This document shows, piece after piece, positions 7,823 to 16,304 of a stretch of DNA of 64,000 nucleotides. The stretch covers positions 1-64,000 of the forward strand of contig JBCBYB010000008.1 in NCBI GenBank assembly GCA_039816045.1. Reading direction: 5' to 3'. This stretch comes from Thermohalobaculum sp039816045. Its GTDB lineage: Bacteria > Pseudomonadota > Alphaproteobacteria > Rhodobacterales > Rhodobacteraceae. Positions within the stretch are counted from its first letter, which is position 1. The number at the start of each line of letters is the position of its first letter. The translations under genes and the position numbers were made by a program. The notes beneath the pieces are model-generated. The model was not told the DNA's origin and ran no database searches. It saw only the letters and a program-made list of their open reading frames with translations.

Positions 7823-9046
7823 ATGACCTCCGCCCTGTCCTTCTACCGTGAGAACGCCCGCTGGCTGCTCGCCGGCTTCGTGCTGGCAGGGTCGTCCTCC
7901 TACGGGCAGACCTTCTTCATCTCACTGTTCGCCGGTGAGATCCGGGCGGAGTTCGGACTGACTCACGGCGATTGGGGCGCGATCTATACGGTCGCGACCC
8001 TGGCCTCCGCTGCCACTCTCTATCAGGCAGGGGTGCTGGTCGACCGCATGCCGGTGCAACGCTTGGCGCTGATAATCGTGGGGCTCTATGCGCTTGCAGC
8101 CCTCGGGATGGCGACAAACCCCGTGTGGTGGATGTTGCCGGTGCTGATTTTCCTGCTGCGATTCTGCGGCCAAGGGATGATGGGCCATATCGCCATGACC
8201 ACCATGGGCCGCTGGTTCCGTGCGCATCGGGGCCGAGCAGTCGCCTTTGCCGGCCTTGGGTTTTCTGCCGGTGAAGCGGTGTTGCCCACCATAGGCGTGC
8301 TGGCGATCGCCACCTTCGGTTGGCGCGGGGCATGGATCGCCGTGGCGCTCGCGCTGCTGCTGATATCGGGGCCGCTCATGGCCTGGCTGCTCGCCTCTCG
8401 CAGGCAGCCCAGGGGACTGGCGGCGGATTCCGAACAGCCCGGTCTGGACGGGCGACATTGGGAGCGGCGCGAGGTCATCCGGCATTGGATCTTCTGGACA
8501 TTGGTGCCCGCAGCTCTCACGCCACCCTTCGTCGGGACGGTGATGTTCTTCCAGCAGGTGCATATCGCCGAGGTCAAAGGCTGGTCGCTGGAGACCATGG
8601 CGCTCGGCTATCCGGTCTACGCCGGAGTGACGATCTGCGCGGCCTTGACCGGCGGGGCCCTCGTCGATCGCCTGGGCAGCCTGCGGATGCTGCCGGTCTT
8701 TCTGCTGCCACTGGCGGTCGGTGTTGCGCTGCTCGGTCCCGGGACCACGCCGCTCGCCTGGTTCGGCGCCCTGGCGCTGCTCGCGATCAGCCAGGGACTG
8801 TCGCAGGCGATCTGGGGCACCATCTGGCCCGAACTTTTCGGGACCCGCCATCTCGGTGCCATTCGCTCTGTGTCCACCACAGCCATGGTGTTCGCCACTG
8901 CCGCAGGGCCTGGCATCACCGGGCTCCTCATTGATGCGGGCATCGCCTTCCCTGCCCAGACCGGCGGACTTGCCCTTTGGACCCTCCTGATCTCCGTCGT
9001 CGCCTGGCGCGCCGCGAGATTGATCGAAACACGCCGGGCCGCCTGA
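7823..9046 (+). CDS. MFS transporter
   Basis: A 407-residue major facilitator superfamily permease with about twelve hydrophobic segments. After TM2 the loop VDRMPVQRLALI corresponds to the MFS A-motif region, and the second half repeats it as GALVDRLGSLRMLPVF. A charged central loop near residues 195-220 separates the two six-helix halves. Start ATG is preceded by AAGGGGGGC. The substrate cannot be told from sequence; the general layout resembles organic-acid (OxlT-like) transporters. Confidence 0.88.
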   Translation: MTSALSFYRENARWLLAGFVLAGSSSYGQTFFISLFAGEIRAEFGLTHGDWGAIYTVATLASAATLYQAGVLVDRMPVQRLALIIVGLYALAALGMATNPVWWMLPVLIFLLRFCGQGMMGHIAMTTMGRWFRAHRGRAVAFAGLGFSAGEAVLPTIGVLAIATFGWRGAWIAVALALLLISGPLMAWLLASRRQPRGLAADSEQPGLDGRHWERREVIRHWIFWTLVPAALTPPFVGTVMFFQQVHIAEVKGWSLETMALGYPVYAGVTICAALTGGALVDRLGSLRMLPVFLLPLAVGVALLGPGTTPLAWFGALALLAISQGLSQAIWGTIWPELFGTRHLGAIRSVSTTAMVFATAAGPGITGLLIDAGIAFPAQTGGLALWTLLISVVAWRAARLIETRRAA

Positions 9047-9094
9047 CACCCGGCGCGCTTGCCCTCGCCGACCCCCTTTGCTAAGCGCCGCGCG

Positions 9095-9814
9095 ATGCAG
9101 AAGAGCCACGATCCCAACTCGGCCTTTCAGATCCGCCGGCAGCGCAAGATCGCGCGCTGGCAGAAGCCGCTTGAAACCCGTTGGGATCGAATCCGGGCTT
9201 GGACGAACATGCTCTTCGTCGACCACGGCATCTTTCGTGCGATCTATCTCAACCTGCACCCGGTGGGCCAACGGGCGTTCCGCTCAGCCCAGCCCGCGCC
9301 CGCGGACCTTCGGGCCTTCGCCAAGCGTGGCGGTCGGTCGGTGATCTCACTCCGGGGCGGACAGTTCTTCGGTTCCTTGCCGCTCGAGAAGGAAACCTGT
9401 GCTGAGGCCGGCCTCACGTTCCAGACCTTCGTGCTTCGGTCGCGCAGCTTGCCGACGCGCGAGGAATTGCTGGCAGCGGCCCAACTGTTCGAGACCTTAG
9501 AGTATCCCGCGCTCTTCCACTGCAAATCGGGCGCTGACCGGGCAGGCTTCATGTCGGCGCTGTATCTGGTGCTGGCCGAGAACGTGCCTGTTCGTGAGGC
9601 CAAAGAGCAGCTCTCACTCCGCTTCGGCCATATTCGCCAGGGCAAGACAGGCGTGCTGGATGCCTTCTTCGACGCCTATGAGCTGGAAACCGGGGGCAAT
9701 ACCCCTCTCCTCGACTGGATCAAGACGGGCTATGACCGCGAGACGGTGATGCAAAGCCACCAAGCCACCCGCCTAGGCACGCTGCTGACCGACAGGCTGC
9801 TCGGGCGCGAGTGA
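9095..9814 (+). CDS. dual-specificity/tyrosine phosphatase-like protein
   Basis: A soluble protein of 239 residues carrying the cysteine-phosphatase P-loop HCKSGADRAG (HCX5R, Cys near residue 143), preceded by the strand YPALF. The upstream ISLRGG segment resembles that of SiuB/DSP-like phosphatases of alphaproteobacteria. A charged N-terminal extension (RRQRKIARWQKPLETRWDR) precedes the domain. The start is uncertain: ATG 9095 and an in-frame TTG at 9059 both lack a good RBS. It follows the MFS gene by 48 bases and may be cotranscribed. Confidence 0.8.
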   Translation: MQKSHDPNSAFQIRRQRKIARWQKPLETRWDRIRAWTNMLFVDHGIFRAIYLNLHPVGQRAFRSAQPAPADLRAFAKRGGRSVISLRGGQFFGSLPLEKETCAEAGLTFQTFVLRSRSLPTREELLAAAQLFETLEYPALFHCKSGADRAGFMSALYLVLAENVPVREAKEQLSLRFGHIRQGKTGVLDAFFDAYELETGGNTPLLDWIKTGYDRETVMQSHQATRLGTLLTDRLLGRE

Positions 9815-9932
9815 GGCGGAAGGGCCGCAGGGCAGCTTGGATCGCGTCACACGAACGATCTCATCACCAATGCGCATTTGCCTTTAACTGGCGGAGGAGT
9901 AGCTTCGCCATTATCCAGAGATAGGATTTGTC

Positions 9933-11231
9933 ATGTCAGCCGATCTTCCCTCCCGGGGCATCGACCCGGCCATCGCTGTGCGCGCGCCGCAGCTTCCCGA
10001 CGGCGCCACGCTTAACTCCGGACCGCATCTGACCGCGATCCCCGGCCCGACCCGTATCCCGGACCGTGTGCTGTCGGCGATGCATGCGGCAATGCCGAAC
10101 ATCTATGAAGGCCCGCTCGTCGAGATGTCGGAGCGCATCCTGGCAGAGATGCCGAGGATCGCCGGGACGTCCGGACAGCCGTTCATCGCGGTGTCCAACG
10201 GCCACGGCGTCTGGGAGATGGCGCTGACCAACACGCTCTCCCGGGGCGACAAGGTGCTGGTGCTCGAATCGGGCCGCTTCGCCATCGGATGGGGCGAGCA
10301 GGCGACGCTGATGGGCGTGGATGTCGAAGTGCTGCACGCGCCCGAGCGTTCTGCCGTGGACCCGGCGGCGGTCGAGGCACGCCTGCGCGCCGACACAGCC
10401 CACGAGATCAAGGCGATCCTGGTGGTCCAGATCGACACCGCAAGCTCGGTGACAAACGACATCCCCGCGATCCGCCGGGCCATCGACGCAGCTGCGCACC
10501 CTGCGCTGTTCATGGTAGACTGCATCGCCTCGCTCGCTTGCGTCGAGTATCGGATGGATGCCTGGGGCGTCGATGTGACCGTCGCCGGCAGCCAGAAGGG
10601 CTTGATGGTGCCTCCTGGCCTCGGGTTCGTCTGGGCGTCGGAGAAGGCGATCGCCGCGCACGCCTCAGCGGATCTGCGGACTGCCTATTGGGACTGGACC
10701 GCGCGGATGGGCGATGGCGCGCACTACAAGCGCTATTGCGGGACCCCGCCGGTCAGCCATCTCTACGGCTTGCGCGCGGCGCTCGACATGATCGCAGAGG
10801 AGGGGCTGGAGAACATCTGGGCTCGGCACGCGGTCTTTGCCCATGCCGTCCGCGCAGCCGTCGCAACCTGGGCGACCCCTGGGGGCATCGAGTTCAACAT
10901 CCGTGCGCCCGAGGCGCGTTCCAATGCCGTGACCACCGTGCTGAGCGGCGAGATCGATTCCGGCAAGCTGCGGCTCCTGGCGGAGCAGGGGGCGGGGCTC
11001 ACTCTCGGCGTCGGGCTCGGGCAGTTCGAAGGTCGCGCATTCCGCATCGGGCATATGGGCCATATGAACCCGCCGCAACTGCTCGGCGCCCTCGCGACAA
11101 TCGAGTCGGTGCTGATCGCCATGGATGCCCCGATCGGCGGCTCGGGCGTTGCAGCGGCAGCAGCGGCCCTCGCGCCGGCGCTGAGCCAGACGCAGCTCGA
11201 GCCGGGTTTGCGGCGCGACCTCGCCGACTGA
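9933..11231 (+). CDS. class V aminotransferase (serine/alanine-glyoxylate type)
   Basis: A 432-residue fold-type I PLP enzyme. It shows the N-terminal PGPTRIPDRVLSAM segment of the alanine/serine-glyoxylate aminotransferases, the SNGHGVWEMALTN substrate loop, VDCIASLACVEYRMD around the cofactor Asp, and VAGSQKGLMVPPG with the PLP lysine at about residue 222. The C-terminal domain has FRIGHMGHMNP. Known family members transfer amino groups from serine or alanine to glyoxylate; which donor is used here cannot be read. An Ala-rich tail of about 30 residues extends beyond the usual end. Confidence 0.9.
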   Translation: MSADLPSRGIDPAIAVRAPQLPDGATLNSGPHLTAIPGPTRIPDRVLSAMHAAMPNIYEGPLVEMSERILAEMPRIAGTSGQPFIAVSNGHGVWEMALTNTLSRGDKVLVLESGRFAIGWGEQATLMGVDVEVLHAPERSAVDPAAVEARLRADTAHEIKAILVVQIDTASSVTNDIPAIRRAIDAAAHPALFMVDCIASLACVEYRMDAWGVDVTVAGSQKGLMVPPGLGFVWASEKAIAAHASADLRTAYWDWTARMGDGAHYKRYCGTPPVSHLYGLRAALDMIAEEGLENIWARHAVFAHAVRAAVATWATPGGIEFNIRAPEARSNAVTTVLSGEIDSGKLRLLAEQGAGLTLGVGLGQFEGRAFRIGHMGHMNPPQLLGALATIESVLIAMDAPIGGSGVAAAAAALAPALSQTQLEPGLRRDLAD

Positions 11232-11276
11232 GTAGGGGCGCCCGCGTCTCTCAACGAATCCTTGGCCTGTGGTTTT

Positions 11277-11291
11277 GTTCCCATTATGTTC
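11277..11291. promoter_or_regulatory. LexA box GTTC-N7-GTTC
   Basis: GTTCCCATTATGTTC matches exactly the direct-repeat LexA operator GTTC-N7-GTTC known for alphaproteobacteria. It lies 25 bases before the ATG of the radical SAM gene at 11317, where it would overlap the promoter. SOS control of that gene is inferred. Confidence 0.7.
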
Positions 11292-11316
11292 TTATTGAGC
11301 ATGATGGGAGTGCGCC

Positions 11317-12396
11317 ATGGCCAGTCACGACACCATTGAAGTCGAACGCGGACGCGGCGCGGGGCTAAACATGGCCTCTCGCTTCGACCAGCTGAGCGCG
11401 GAGCCGGTCGACGACGGCTGGCCCGAGGGAGACGCGCCGCCCCCTGTGCGGACCGAAATCACGATTGACCGCACCCGGTCGATCCTGGCGCGAAACCGCT
11501 CCCCGGATGTGCCGTTCGACCGGTCGATCAACCCCTATCGCGGCTGCGAACATGGGTGCATCTATTGCTTCGCCCGCCCGACGCACGCGCATCTGGGGTT
11601 CTCGCCCGGACTCGATTTCGAAACGCGGCTGGTGGTCAAGCCGAGGGCGGCGGAGTTGCTGGCCGAGGCGTTCCGAAAGCCGGGATATGTGGTCGCGCCC
11701 ATCGCGATCGGCACCAACACCGACCCCTACCAACCGATCGAGCGGCAACACCGGATCATGCGTCAGATCCTCGAGGTGCTCTGGGAGCATCGCCATCCGG
11801 TCTCGATCACCACCAAGGGCGGGCTGATCGAGCGCGATGTCGACCTGCTCGGGCGGATGGGCCGCGCTGGCCTGGCGCAAGTCGCCGTATCCCTAACCAC
11901 TCTGGACAACCGCCTGAGCCGAGCGATGGAGCCGCGCTGCGCCGCCCCGGGCAAACGGCTCTCGGTCATGCGAGCGCTGTCCCAAGCCGGCGTTCCGGTG
12001 TGTGTGAACACGTCGCCGATCATTCCGGCGCTGACCGATCACGAGATAGAGCGCCTCCTGGAAGCTGCCGCGGCCGCCGGAGCCACGCTTGCGAGCTACA
12101 CCACGCTCCGCTTGCCGCTCGAGGTGGCGCCACTCTTTCGCGATTGGCTCACCCGCACCCATCCGGACCGCGCCGCCCGCGTCATGGGCCGAGTTCGGGA
12201 GATGCACGGCGGGCGCGACTATGACCCCGCCTGGGGCCGGCGTCTGAAAGGCGAAGGGGTTCACGCTCAGCTGATCGCACGCCGGTTCAAGGCAGCGACA
12301 CGGCGGCTCGGCCTTGGTCGCCGGGAGCAGCCGCTGAGATGCGATCTGTTCCGCATCCCGCCGCGGGCAGGCGACCAGTTGGCGCTGGGGCTCTAA
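11317..12396 (+). CDS. PA0069-type radical SAM protein (spore photoproduct lyase-like)
   Basis: A 359-residue radical SAM enzyme. The [4Fe-4S] cluster motif CEHGCIYC places cysteines at residues 77, 81 and 84 (CX3CX2C), preceded by SINPYRGC. The segments IGTNTDPYQPIER and SITTKGGLIERD are typical of the PA0069/SplB-related family. RBS GGGAG precedes ATG 11317; a later in-frame ATG would leave the conserved region intact but lacks a better site. Spore photoproduct lyase repairs thymine dimers in spore formers; the role of these proteobacterial homologues is unestablished, but the LexA box upstream points to DNA damage. Confidence 0.88.
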   Translation: MASHDTIEVERGRGAGLNMASRFDQLSAEPVDDGWPEGDAPPPVRTEITIDRTRSILARNRSPDVPFDRSINPYRGCEHGCIYCFARPTHAHLGFSPGLDFETRLVVKPRAAELLAEAFRKPGYVVAPIAIGTNTDPYQPIERQHRIMRQILEVLWEHRHPVSITTKGGLIERDVDLLGRMGRAGLAQVAVSLTTLDNRLSRAMEPRCAAPGKRLSVMRALSQAGVPVCVNTSPIIPALTDHEIERLLEAAAAAGATLASYTTLRLPLEVAPLFRDWLTRTHPDRAARVMGRVREMHGGRDYDPAWGRRLKGEGVHAQLIARRFKAATRRLGLGRREQPLRCDLFRIPPRAGDQLALGL

Positions 12397-12399
12397 ACC

Positions 12400-12756
12400 T
12401 CAGCGCTCCGGCAGGGGCTCCATCTCGACGACCAAGCCACCGGTGACCCCGGCGACGACGTTGTAGAACGCCGCGCTGAACATCCCTACGACAAAACCAC
12501 CTGCCATGGCGCCCATTCCGGCCAAGCTAAGCTGGACCATCGCGGCCACGCCGAGGAGTGTCGCCGCCTCCCCCGAATCGAGGTCCTCCCCAAGATCCGT
12601 GTCCGGTGCAAACTGCGTCTCCAGAAGCGCCATCTCACCCGAGAGCCCCACGCTCACGAGATAGATAACGCCGGCCACCAAGACCCCGATCGCGGCGATC
12701 AGCGCTCCAACACCGCCGGCGCTCACGAGGCCGACTCGCTTGATTTCGATCTGCAT
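12400..12756 (-). CDS. small membrane protein
   Basis: A 118-residue protein starting IEIKRVGLVSAGGVGALIAA, with two main hydrophobic segments (about residues 10-37 and 66-100) and an acidic loop between them (TDLGEDLDSGE). The layout recalls small DUF3566-like proteins with an N-terminal IxRVxxxSAxKxxA element, but I am not certain of the assignment. It ends three bases from the convergent radical SAM gene and is divergent from rnhB. Confidence 0.6.
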   Translation of the reverse strand: MQIEIKRVGLVSAGGVGALIAAIGVLVAGVIYLVSVGLSGEMALLETQFAPDTDLGEDLDSGEAATLLGVAAMVQLSLAGMGAMAGGFVVGMFSAAFYNVVAGVTGGLVVEMEPLPER

Positions 12757-12801
12757 GGGGTGATCCTAGACCTCTGTGGCAGCTTCTGAGGGGACTGTGC
12801 C

Positions 12802-13452
12802 ATGGCGCGCAGGGCGACACCACTGACACGCGAGCACGAGGCGCGTCTCTCGGCAGCGTTCGGAGGGTCCGTTGCAGGCATCGACGAGGCTGGACGCGGG
12901 CCCTGGGCAGGGCCGGTGATCGCAGCGGCGGTCATACTTGGGACAGATTTCCCCGAAGGCTTGGACGATAGCAAACGCCTCAGTGCTGCGCGGCGTGAGG
13001 CATTGTTTGCGATGATCTGCGATCCCGCAAGCGGGATGGCCGTCGGCATAGGAACGGCGGAGAGCGCTGAGATCGACAGGGTAAATATTTTACGGGCGAC
13101 GGATCTTGCGATGGCCCGTGCACTGAGCGCGCTGCCCTTGGCCCCTGCTGTCGCACTAGTTGACGGTAAGCGGGTCCCGCCTGGTCTTGGCCTTCCCGCG
13201 GAGGCTCTGGTGGGTGGGGACGGGATCTCTCCCTCAATTGCCGCTGCGTCGATCGTCGCGAAGGTAACGCGCGACCGGATCATGGTGGAACTGGCCGAGC
13301 GCCATCCCGGCTATGGCTGGGAGCGCAACAAGGGCTATGGCACCGCCGAGCACCGAGACGCGCTCACTCGGCTGGGAGTCACCGCTCACCACCGCAAGAG
13401 CTTTCGTCCTATTTCTAATAAGTTGGATGAAGAAACAACTGGAGCCGTATGA
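12802..13452 (+). CDS. rnhB: ribonuclease HII
   Basis: A 216-residue type 2 RNase H that removes ribonucleotides and RNA primers from DNA-RNA hybrids. The catalytic DE pair is in AGIDEAGRGPWAGPV (Asp28, Glu29). Further acidic residues are in LDDSKRLS and ALVDGKRVPP, and the C-terminal SIVAKVTRDRIM and HPGYGWERNKGYGT blocks are present. It lies just upstream of ccrM, an arrangement conserved in many alphaproteobacteria. Confidence 0.95.
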   Translation: MARRATPLTREHEARLSAAFGGSVAGIDEAGRGPWAGPVIAAAVILGTDFPEGLDDSKRLSAARREALFAMICDPASGMAVGIGTAESAEIDRVNILRATDLAMARALSALPLAPAVALVDGKRVPPGLGLPAEALVGGDGISPSIAAASIVAKVTRDRIMVELAERHPGYGWERNKGYGTAEHRDALTRLGVTAHHRKSFRPISNKLDEETTGAV

Positions 13453-13455
13453 TTC
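13451..13455. promoter_or_regulatory. GANTC (CcrM) site in the ccrM leader
   Basis: GATTC overlaps the rnhB stop codon, 50 bases before the ccrM start, in a locally AT-rich intergenic segment likely to hold the promoter. Methylation of such leader sites is known to control ccrM in Caulobacter; the same here is inference. Confidence 0.4.
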
Positions 13456-13504
13456 TAAATGATATTGTAGATCTTGATGTGATAGAGAGCATGGGAAAGC
13501 GTCC

Positions 13505-14587
13505 ATGGATAAGCTCATGACGAGCGACCGCGTCATCGAGGGGGACTGCATCGATCGGATGTCCACTCTGCCGACGGGCTCGGTGGATCTGATCTTCGCC
13601 GATCCGCCCTATAATCTTCAGCTCAAAGGGGAGCTGCACCGGCCCAACAATTCCCGCGTCGATGGGGTGGACGACGATTGGGACCGGTTCGACAGCTTCG
13701 GCGCCTATGACGCCTTCACCCGCGCCTGGCTGGCGGAGGCACACCGGTTGCTCCGTCCGAACGGTGCGATTTGGGTCATCGGCACCTATCACAACATCTT
13801 CCGGCTGGGCGCCTGTCTGCAGGATGCAGGGTTCTGGATTCTGAACGATGTGATCTGGCGCAAGACCAACCCGATGCCGAATTTCCGAGGAAAGCGGTTC
13901 TGCAACGCCCATGAGACGCTGATCTGGGCTGCGCGGTCCGAGTCCGCACGGCCCACCTTCAACTACGACGCACTGAAGGCGCTGAATGAGGGGCTGCAGA
14001 TGCGCTCGGACTGGCTGCTTCCGATTTGCAGCGGCTCAGAGCGTCTGAAGGATGACGACGGGCAGAAAGCGCATCCCACGCAAAAGCCTGAGGCTTTGCT
14101 CCACCGGGTGCTGCTGGCCAGCTCGAAACCCGGGGACACGGTGCTCGACCCGTTCCTGGGCTCCGGCACAACGGCGGTGGTGGGTAAGCGGCTTGGACGC
14201 AAGGTGATTGGTATCGAGCGCGATCCGACCTACGCGGCACTGGCGCGCAAACGGCTGGCCTCAACCCGGGCCGATGATGCCGATGCTCTCACAGTGACGC
14301 CCTCGCGTCGGGACGCGCCGAGGATCCCGTTCGGCATGCTGGTGGAGCGCCGCATGATTGCGCCCGGCACGGTCCTCACCAGCGCCAATCGCCGTTTCAG
14401 CGCGCGGGTACGTGCGGACGGGACCCTGGTGAGCGCCGAGCATGCCGGGTCGATCCATCAGGTCGGCGCAGCGCTACAGGGCGCGCCCTCGTGCAATGGC
14501 TGGACCTTTTGGCACGAGGATGTGGACGGCGGCCTTGTGCCGATCGATTGGCATCGTCAGCGGTTGCGGGCCGAGATGGTGGACTGA
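13505..14587 (+). CDS. ccrM: CcrM-type adenine DNA methyltransferase (GANTC)
   Basis: A 360-residue beta-class N6-adenine methyltransferase that methylates GANTC and acts in cell-cycle control. Motif IV DPPY is at residues 33-36 (preceded by DLIFA), and the SAM-binding motif DPFLGSGTT at 215-223. GKRFCNAHETLIWA and QKAHPTQKPEALLHRVL are conserved. The C-terminal domain of about 90 residues (PFGMLVERRMIAPG to the end) is the DNA-recognition extension characteristic of CcrM. Start ATG follows GGGAAAG. The last 31 bases overlap the end of mutY on the other strand. Confidence 0.95.
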   Translation: MDKLMTSDRVIEGDCIDRMSTLPTGSVDLIFADPPYNLQLKGELHRPNNSRVDGVDDDWDRFDSFGAYDAFTRAWLAEAHRLLRPNGAIWVIGTYHNIFRLGACLQDAGFWILNDVIWRKTNPMPNFRGKRFCNAHETLIWAARSESARPTFNYDALKALNEGLQMRSDWLLPICSGSERLKDDDGQKAHPTQKPEALLHRVLLASSKPGDTVLDPFLGSGTTAVVGKRLGRKVIGIERDPTYAALARKRLASTRADDADALTVTPSRRDAPRIPFGMLVERRMIAPGTVLTSANRRFSARVRADGTLVSAEHAGSIHQVGAALQGAPSCNGWTFWHEDVDGGLVPIDWHRQRLRAEMVD

Positions 14588-15642
14588 GGCAAGAGCCTCA
14601 CGGCCTTGGCAAAAACAGTGGGCATCGCATCGGCTGCCTCAGCAAGCGGCCGGGTAACAGAGCCTGTGGTGTCAGCCTCTGCCATCATCACCGTGAGGCG
14701 CAGATGGAAATGAGTGAAGGTGTGGCGGACCTCACCGATCTCCCGCCAATCGGCCTGGGCGGGCGGATCCGGAGGTGGCAGGGTCTCTGTCCAATCACTG
14801 GACGGCAGGGCGAGCATCCCGCCTAGCAGGCCCTTCTCAGGACGACGCACCACCATCAGCTGGCTTTCGTGGTCCACCAGGGCCCAGACCCAACCGTGGC
14901 GGGTAGGTTTCACCTTCTTTGGCGCCTTAACCGGCAAAGTGGCCGCAATCCCCTTTCGCCGTCCCTCGCAACGCACCATCAGAGGGCAGACGCCGCAGGC
15001 CGGGCTCCTCGGCGTGCATACCGTCGCCCCAAGGTCCATCAGCGCCTGCGCATGATCGCCCGGCCGCGCAGGCGGCGTGAGTCGAGCCGCATGGGCATAG
15101 AGCGTGGGTTTGACGCCCGGCAGCGGATCCGCCTCGGCAAAGAGCCGTGCCATCACACGCTCGATGTTGCCATCCAGAACTGCCGCTGGCCTATCGAAGG
15201 CGATCGCCGCCACGGCCGCCGCCGTATAGGCGCCGATGCCGGGCAAGGCGCGCAACTCGTCCTCGGTATCAGGAAAAACACCCCCATGCGCCTCGGCGAC
15301 GATCCGCGCGCAGGCATGGAGGTTCCGCGCGCGGGCGTAGTAGCCGAGCCCCGCCCAAGCCTCGAGCACGTCCTCAAGCGGCGCGGCGGCGAGATCCTCC
15401 ACCCGAGGCCAACGGCGGGTAAACGCGAGGAAATAGCCGCCGGCCGCTGCCACCGTGGTCTGCTGGAGCATCACCTCTGACAACCAGATGTGATAGGGAT
15501 CGGGCTCTGTTCCCGCGCCGCGGTCCTTCGGCGAAATGCGCCACGGCAGGTCTCGATGATGGCGGTCATACCAGCGCAACAGTTCACGTTGCAGTGAGGC
15601 GACGCCGGTTTTGCCGTCTGAAGGCGCATTATCCGTGGTCAC
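14557..15642 (-). CDS. mutY: A/G-specific adenine glycosylase
   Basis: A 361-residue base-excision repair enzyme removing adenine mispaired with 8-oxoguanine. The N-terminal glycosylase domain has LPWRISP, SEVMLQQT (catalytic Glu), and the helix-hairpin-helix LPGIGAYTAAAVAAIAF. The [4Fe-4S] cluster cysteines follow the family pattern in CTPRSPACGVCPLMVRC (CX6CX2CX5C). A C-terminal Nudix-like 8-oxoG recognition domain extends from about residue 235, with EVRHTFTHFHLRL. It is divergent from the DUF721 gene. Confidence 0.95.
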   Translation of the reverse strand: MTTDNAPSDGKTGVASLQRELLRWYDRHHRDLPWRISPKDRGAGTEPDPYHIWLSEVMLQQTTVAAAGGYFLAFTRRWPRVEDLAAAPLEDVLEAWAGLGYYARARNLHACARIVAEAHGGVFPDTEDELRALPGIGAYTAAAVAAIAFDRPAAVLDGNIERVMARLFAEADPLPGVKPTLYAHAARLTPPARPGDHAQALMDLGATVCTPRSPACGVCPLMVRCEGRRKGIAATLPVKAPKKVKPTRHGWVWALVDHESQLMVVRRPEKGLLGGMLALPSSDWTETLPPPDPPAQADWREIGEVRHTFTHFHLRLTVMMAEADTTGSVTRPLAEAADAMPTVFAKAVRLLPQSTISARNR

Positions 15643-15719
15643 GACGTTTCACTCCCTCGACATCGGGCCCGCCGTCGCACACATAACGTGAGCAACGGAT
15701 TTCTCTAGCAGGATGCTGC

Positions 15720-16304
15720 ATGACCGGCCGAGCGCCACGCCAAACCTCTCCCTCAGCGCGCGCGTCCCGCGGCCGCGGCGCGTTCCGGCAGGCCGGAGCG
15801 GATCTGAAGGCAACGCTGACCGAGGCGGCAGGCAGGCGCGGCTTTGCAGAGCCCGATATCCTCTTGCGCTGGGCGGAGATCGTGGGAGCGGCGCTTGCGC
15901 CCCACTGCAGACCGGTGAAGGTCAGCTACGGGCGCACTCAGACCCTCGGCGCCACGCTGGTCGTCGAGGTCACAGGCGCACGGGCGCCGGAGATTGAGCT
16001 CTCTGCCCCTCGGATCCTGGAGCGGATCAACAGCCACTATGGCTACCGGGCCATCTCGCGCCTGAAGGTGACGCAGACACAGGCCCAGCCCGTAGGCTTT
16101 GCCGAGGGCGCCGCGGCCTTCGTTCACGAACCGCATGGCGAAACCCCTTCGGCTGAAGCCACGCGCGCAGCCGCCGAGTTGACGGAGAACATCCGCGATC
16201 CGGCCCTCCGCGCCGTATTGACCCGCCTCGGCGGCCATATTCTCGGGCGGCCCGCCGTCCGCAGACCCAGTCAAGACCGACACCCACAGGGAGACAACGA
16301 ATGA
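15720..16304 (+). CDS. DUF721 (DciA-like) protein
   Basis: A 194-residue protein whose residues 25-115 match the DUF721 fold (LLRWAEIVGAALAPHCRP, LVVEVTGARAPEIELSAPRI, INSHYGYRAISRLKV). DciA proteins of this domain load the DnaB helicase in bacteria lacking DnaC. Residues 115-194 are variable and hydrophilic. The stop overlaps the next gene's start (ATGA), so it is translationally coupled to the DsbA-like gene; the mutY / DUF721-dsbA-smc order is common in Rhodobacterales. Confidence 0.85.
   Translation: MTGRAPRQTSPSARASRGRGAFRQAGADLKATLTEAAGRRGFAEPDILLRWAEIVGAALAPHCRPVKVSYGRTQTLGATLVVEVTGARAPEIELSAPRILERINSHYGYRAISRLKVTQTQAQPVGFAEGAAAFVHEPHGETPSAEATRAAAELTENIRDPALRAVLTRLGGHILGRPAVRRPSQDRHPQGDNE

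Noticed and set aside
9889..9910. TGGCG...CGCCA hairpin upstream of the aminotransferase as a riboswitch
   Set aside because: Only five base pairs with a 12-base loop and no resemblance to a known riboswitch; the start codon's own RBS lies outside it.
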